From: Undibacterium sp. YM2
GTDB lineage: Bacteria; Pseudomonadota; Gammaproteobacteria; Burkholderiales; Burkholderiaceae_D
Length of the DNA: 64,000 nt
Reading direction: 5' to 3'
Assembly (NCBI RefSeq): GCF_009937975.1
Contig: NZ_AP018441.1
Coordinates: 2,852,001 to 2,916,000, forward strand
A model generated the notes under the pieces. That model saw only the letters and a program-made list of their open reading frames with translations, was not told the DNA's origin and did not search any database. Made by a program: the position numbers and the translations under genes. Of this stretch, positions 61,298-64,000 are shown piece after piece (the first letter of the stretch is position 1; every line of letters starts with the position of its first letter).

Positions 61298-61612
61298 TTA
61301 CTCGAAATAAAACACAGGTTTCAATGCCAATTGTTTGGGACGGTTATCGGCCTCGACTTCCATCAGGTCTGCCATATAATCCCACCAACGTTGCATGACT
61401 GGATGTTTGGGCAAGTCATCGATCTGGTGATCAGGATGCAATTTGAGTACACCAAACAGATGCAAAGTCTCTTCATCCAGAAAAATGGAATAATCATAGA
61501 TACCGGCAGCACGCAATGCATCTGCCAGATCTGGCCACAGATCATCGTGACGGCGATGATATTCATCTACATTGCCTGGTTTTAGTTTCATCCGGAAAGC
61601 ACGCGTTATCAT
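61298..61612 (-). CDS. rhaM: L-rhamnose mutarotase
   Basis: 104 residues, dimeric alpha+beta barrel. 'TRAFRMKLKPGNVDEYHRRH', 'IYDYSIFLDEETLHLFGVLK' and 'PVMQRWWDYMADLMEVEADN' match RhaM/YiiL, which interconverts alpha- and beta-L-rhamnopyranose. Conserved His and Tyr of the active site are present (YHRRHDDLWP). The gene is cytoplasmic and 17 bp downstream of the GH105 gene, so it links RG-I degradation with rhamnose catabolism. The rest of the rhamnose pathway (rhaA, rhaB, rhaD) is not in the window. Confidence 0.95.
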   Translation of the reverse strand: MITRAFRMKLKPGNVDEYHRRHDDLWPDLADALRAAGIYDYSIFLDEETLHLFGVLKLHPDHQIDDLPKHPVMQRWWDYMADLMEVEADNRPKQLALKPVFYFE

Positions 61613-61629
61613 GACTGGCTCTCCTGCTG

Positions 61630-62856
61630 TTATTTCGCTGGTTTGACTGTGACCATCTTCTTCAATTCGGCAGCGGCCAGCATGAAGCCGCCGACACCAT
61701 AATCAAAGCTGGATGCTGGCCTGTAAAAGGCTGGCTCGGCACCGGTCTGCTGTATGCCGCCCAACCTGCCATCTGCATAGACGTGCTTCAGGATACCCTT
61801 CCATGCCTTGGCGATTACTGGCTGGTATTCTTTGGGGTCAAGAATGCCGCGATTGATGCCATAAGCCATGCCATATACAAACAGGGCTGAGCCAGAAATT
61901 TCAGGCAAGGGATACGTAGCGGGGTCCAGCAAACCGGCATGCCACAGACCGTTTTCATCCTGCAACTGTGCGATGCGGGCTGACATTTCACGTAACTGTT
62001 GTACGTAGAATGGGCGTTGCGGATCGTCTTTGGGGATATAGTCCAGTGTCCTGGCTATACCACCCATGACCCAACCTTCGCCGCGTGACCAGAAAATTTT
62101 CTTGCCATTGGGTTCAGTCTTGTTGATATAGCTGACGTCGCGGGCATACAGGTGTTCTTGTTTGTCGTACAGCAGATCGTAAGTGTTTTTCCATTGGGTA
62201 TGGACATAATCCAGATATTTGCGCTCACCTGTTGCCACATACATTTTCGCCCATACCGGCGGTGCCATGAACAAGGCATCACACCACCACCATGGCAGAC
62301 GGTCGTCACCTGGTTTAAGAGTCTTCAGATCAATCAGGGTATCGAGGTCGCCTTTGGTTGGGGCGATGAATTCAGGCTGCTTGTTGAGGAAATACAAATC
62401 CAGATAAGTCTGCGCCACACTCTGGTCATCCGCATTCGGCAGGCGTTTCGCCAGTTGCCATTGATGTTGCTGGCTCATGGCCAGCATGGCGTCTTTATAT
62501 TTGCTGTCATTTGTGGCTTCTGACGCTGCCATGAAGCCGGTGTACATCACGCTGGATGTCCAGATACGCCCAAAGTGCGCCTGCGAACGGGCCAGTTGCC
62601 AATCCGCCACCTTGCGCAAGACATTTTCTATCGCTGCTGGTTCCAGCTCTGCAGACAGATCGGTTGCCAGAGGGCCGCCATCAGCAGGTGCATCACCAAA
62701 ATGACGTGAAGTATCCTTGTCGATGATCGCCTGCATGGCTGGTGTAGGAAGCGGATAGTTCTGCGTCCAGGCCAGGGCTGGCAACATGCTGCCGACAAAA
62801 CCCAGGCTGGCAAGCATCAGGTATTTTTTTTGAAATTTCAAAGTGCTCTCCTTCAT
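61630..62856 (-). CDS. Secreted GH105/GH88 unsaturated glycuronyl hydrolase (second)
   Basis: About 408 residues with signal peptide ending near 'LPALAWTQ'. (Alpha/alpha)6 fold: 'TSSVMYTGFMAASEATNDSK', catalytic-Asp region 'LPWWWCDALFMAPPVWAKMY', 'FWSRGEGWVMGGIARTLDYI', 'YPLPEISGSALFVYGMAYGI'. It differs clearly from the first GH105. ATG 62856 is the conventional start, but AGGAG lies six bases before an in-frame TTG at 62841, which gives a tighter signal peptide; TTG may be the true start. 17 bp from rhaM and 22 bp from the GH28 gene: one operon. Confidence 0.92.
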   Translation of the reverse strand: MKESTLKFQKKYLMLASLGFVGSMLPALAWTQNYPLPTPAMQAIIDKDTSRHFGDAPADGGPLATDLSAELEPAAIENVLRKVADWQLARSQAHFGRIWTSSVMYTGFMAASEATNDSKYKDAMLAMSQQHQWQLAKRLPNADDQSVAQTYLDLYFLNKQPEFIAPTKGDLDTLIDLKTLKPGDDRLPWWWCDALFMAPPVWAKMYVATGERKYLDYVHTQWKNTYDLLYDKQEHLYARDVSYINKTEPNGKKIFWSRGEGWVMGGIARTLDYIPKDDPQRPFYVQQLREMSARIAQLQDENGLWHAGLLDPATYPLPEISGSALFVYGMAYGINRGILDPKEYQPVIAKAWKGILKHVYADGRLGGIQQTGAEPAFYRPASSFDYGVGGFMLAAAELKKMVTVKPAK

Positions 62857-62878
62857 TTTATTGTTGTTTACTTCATTC

Positions 62879-64000
62879 TTATTTTGCAGGTCCGGAGCCA
62901 TTGACGGTCAGCCCGGATACTTCAGAATCTGCGGAAATATTTACCGGTTTGCCATCCTCAAAAACCAGCCTGGAATCCGACATTTTCCAGCGCTTCACGT
63001 AACGGATAAAGCCACCGGTGTTTGCTTCAATATCGAGTTTGCTGAGCTTAAAATCCTCTAGCGGCGCTTGCGCGTATCCTTCAATTTCAAAGGCGGTTTT
63101 TGCGCCACGTGCCTTGATGCCGGAGATATTGACACGGCGCAGTCTGGATATACCGTCTTTTTCTGGTACCGGCGTGACCAGTACTTTCCAGTAAGTCGGT
63201 ACATCTTTCACATCATCAGGAATCTTTGCATAGCTGTATTGCGGGTTCCAGTTCATGATCACGCGCAAAACCACTGGCACGTCATTCATGACAAAATCAT
63301 GGATATTCAGGTCTTCGCCAAAACCACCACGTGTATGTGCTGATTTGAACAGTATGCCTACGGGTACATCTTTCATTACCGTGAAGCGATATGCTTCAAT
63401 ACGACGGAATCCACCTGAAGTCTCGCTACCAAAACTCAATCCGGCAACTGCTTCCCGGACAGTGATATCGCGTATGACCACATCTTCTGTTGGGCGATTG
63501 ACCCGCAGGCCATCAGAATCCCGCCCGGCCTTCAAGACGATCGCATCATCATTGACGGCAATATCTGCGTGCTGGACCAGAATGTCTTTGGATGAATCGA
63601 TATCTATGCCATCAGTGGATGGGCCATGTCCGCCTTCGTTATTGCGAATGGTGAGGCGATCTACGACCACTTTGTTCGAGTAACAGATATGCAAAGTCCA
63701 GAAACCTGAGCGACGCAACAGCAAGCCGTCACCCACACGCACATCGGATGCCTTATAGATTTGCAACAAGCGAGGGCGACCGGCATCATAGTCCGATGCC
63801 CATCTCAGGCCACGTGGTTCATAGGCCTTGCGCAGGTTCCAGTAACTTTCCCAGAATACCTTGCCGTCACCGTCAATCACACCTTCACCAGTGATGGCAA
63901 CCTTGTTTTGTTCATACACATTGATCAGCGCTGCTGGCCAGCTCATCTCTATGCCGGCAACCCGGGTAGGCATGACAGGATAATCCTGTATGTTTTGTGA
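62879..64000 (-). CDS. GH28 polygalacturonase/rhamnogalacturonase-family protein (partial, runs off right edge)
   Basis: At least 373 residues; the frame stays open to base 64000 (reading S-Q-N-I-Q-D-Y-P-V before the internal Met at 63973), so the N-terminus and any signal peptide lie outside. Right-handed beta-helix motifs: 'VAITGEGVIDGDGKVFW', 'SGFWTLHICYSNKVVVDRL', 'GPSTDGIDIDSSKDILVQ' (first catalytic Asp), 'IAVNDDAIVLKAGRD' (Asp pair). It would hydrolyse galacturonate linkages of pectin or RG-I. First visible gene of the operon leading to GH105 and rhaM. Confidence 0.9.
   Translation of the reverse strand, partial: SQNIQDYPVMPTRVAGIEMSWPAALINVYEQNKVAITGEGVIDGDGKVFWESYWNLRKAYEPRGLRWASDYDAGRPRLLQIYKASDVRVGDGLLLRRSGFWTLHICYSNKVVVDRLTIRNNEGGHGPSTDGIDIDSSKDILVQHADIAVNDDAIVLKAGRDSDGLRVNRPTEDVVIRDITVREAVAGLSFGSETSGGFRRIEAYRFTVMKDVPVGILFKSAHTRGGFGEDLNIHDFVMNDVPVVLRVIMNWNPQYSYAKIPDDVKDVPTYWKVLVTPVPEKDGISRLRRVNISGIKARGAKTAFEIEGYAQAPLEDFKLSKLDIEANTGGFIRYVKRWKMSDSRLVFEDGKPVNISADSEVSGLTVNGSGPAK

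Overview
The window looks like chromosomal DNA of a betaproteobacterium, probably Burkholderiales and Oxalobacteraceae-like (Undibacterium type). This is inferred from moderate GC content, a DUF2863-type protein, paired acyl-CoA dehydrogenase and MaoC genes, an NsrR-type regulator and the style of the metal-efflux genes. No rRNA is present. The one RNA gene found is tRNA-Pro(GGG).

Layout. (1) 1-2114, minus strand: end of a heavy-metal efflux operon (His/Cys-rich periplasmic protein, small secreted protein, TolC-type outer-membrane lipoprotein running off the left edge). (2) 2339-8494: core of a Tn3-family transposon of the Tn4651 type, with a full-length TnpA, a KfrA-like coiled-coil protein (TnpT-like), a divergent tyrosine recombinase (TnpS-like) and a DUF2726 protein that may be cargo. 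(3) 8523-9547: an atypical Fur-family regulator, a Fur-box-like site and a 237-bp MITE-like element with perfect 16-bp ends and a 5-bp target duplication. (4) 9548-20319, minus strand: a seven-gene alpha-mannan or high-mannose-glycan operon (LacI regulator, two GH92, sugar permease, mannose isomerase, fructokinase, GH47). The enzymes would turn mannan into mannose, fructose and fructose-6-phosphate. (5) 20620-23192: GH12 glucanase, orphan gspK, small membrane ORF. (6) 23358-26728: an overlapping gene pair encoding an HTH plus degenerate-ATPase protein and a membrane AAA ATPase whose extracytoplasmic part resembles a type IV pilin headgroup. This is the best candidate for an undescribed system.

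(7) 26793-41710: NTF2-like protein, S46 dipeptidyl-peptidase, a frameshifted hybrid histidine kinase with a membrane-anchored binding protein, a compact methyltransferase-sulfotransferase-ureohydrolase operon, a second hybrid kinase, NsrR, BlaI/BlaR1 and a frameshifted EamA permease. (8) 41877-51368: glutathione transferase, DUF2863, GNAT, an acyl-CoA catabolic cluster (two dehydrogenases, two MaoC hydratases, one SnoaL-like protein), a MoaD-like/BNR-propeller pair, CYTH and M14 carboxypeptidase. (9) 51578-51699: tRNA-Pro and terminator. (10) 51793-64000: a pectin side-chain (arabinan and rhamnogalacturonan-I) cluster with GH43, GH51, two GH105, CE12 esterase, PL22-like lyase, GH28, DUF1080, a carbohydrate esterase and L-rhamnose mutarotase; the GH28 gene runs off the right edge.

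The theme is plant or fungal polysaccharide use by secreted enzymes without any SusC/D or TonB receptor in the window, next to a transposon and a metal-efflux locus. All assignments come from reading motifs by eye; no database search was run.
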